From: Candidatus Kutchimonas denitrificans | GTDB taxonomy: Bacteria; Gemmatimonadota; Gemmatimonadetes; Palauibacterales; KS3-K002 | Direction: 5' to 3' | Assembly: GCA_011774835.1 (NCBI GenBank) | Contig: JAACAK010000063.1 | Coordinates: forward strand, 1 to 63,245 | Length of the DNA: 63,245 nucleotides | Part shown: one piece after another, positions 63,240 to 63,245 of the stretch | How the letters are laid out: each line of letters starts with the position of its first letter | How positions within the stretch are numbered: the first letter of the stretch is position 1 | The notes under the pieces: model-generated | The model's input: the letters and a program-made list of their open reading frames with translations, nothing else | What the model was told of the DNA's origin: nothing | Database searches by the model: none | Position numbers and translations under genes: made by a program

Positions 63240-63245
63240 CGCACC

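Overview
This is a GC-rich (roughly two-thirds G+C by eye) bacterial chromosomal stretch with no phage, plasmid, IS, CRISPR, rRNA or tRNA genes that I can recognise. An ADOP-type permease, a BlaI/M56 peptidase pair, a Ser/Thr kinase with a TPR tail, a FlgO/TolB-like membrane protein, a BTAD-type regulator and a 6-bladed propeller-like protein together suggest Gemmatimonadota or a close relative such as Acidobacteriota. This assignment is an inference; no marker gene is present. Many starts are GTG or TTG with good Shine-Dalgarno sequences, and I moved several starts inward from the longest open frame on that basis.

Layout. 1-1265: start of an ADOP permease that runs off the left edge. 1846-6783: threonine ammonia-lyase and, divergently, an ADP/ATP-carrier-like transporter fused to a HEAT-like helical region and a cyclic-nucleotide-binding domain. 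6854-10027: blaI/blaR1-like pair behind a palindromic operator, the peptidase carrying about nine SDYE repeats. 10045-13605: SPFH protein plus three zinc-ribbon proteins in one tightly overlapping operon. 14066-18877: remnant of a response regulator, the intact orphan regulator, an MFS transporter, a TAP-like hydrolase and a FlgO-like protein. 19120-28514: envelope/glycan region (flippase-like protein, TVP38 protein, cellulose-synthase-like GT2, GT-C mannosyltransferase-like protein, DPM1-like GT2) with a secreted propeller-like protein, a small lipoprotein and a decayed copy of that lipoprotein. 28571-32852: TPR membrane protein, bacilliredoxin, dienoyl-CoA-reductase-like SDR and a phosphatase-fold lipoprotein. 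33013-39149: signalling block (Ser/Thr kinase, BTAD-ATPase, receiver/HD-GYP). 39330-45992: eukaryotic-type citrate synthase and a 1587-residue acyl-CoA synthetase/GNAT fusion. 46195-48852: UMF1-type MFS and an aminotransferase. 49188-54835: an unknown gene, then prkA, a DUF444 gene and spoVR. 54932-58204: internally duplicated unknown, then tupA, tupB and tupC for tungstate. 58453-63245: small unknown genes, a hicBA module, an NAD-dependent epimerase and an AraC-like regulator at the right edge.

The least explained structure lies between the genes. Many intergenic gaps hold a low-complexity element made of a degenerate 6-9 base word repeated several times. In most, the complementary word follows, so the gap can fold into a long imperfect hairpin. 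The word differs between loci (TTGGTGGG, TTGGACGT, ACTCGT, GATTCGGGG, ACGATA), but the architecture is shared. The largest, at 40992-41202, has 90-base arms about 85% complementary. I regard this family, the acyl-CoA synthetase/GNAT fusion and the SPFH/zinc-ribbon operon as the most promising leads.

Functional links: the DPM1-like and GT-C enzymes could make and use a polyprenyl-phosphate sugar; prkA, DUF444 and spoVR form the known stress-associated trio; citrate synthase and the synthetase fusion both act on acyl-CoA metabolism; the kinase, BTAD protein and HD-GYP protein are same-strand neighbours that may form one signalling neighbourhood.
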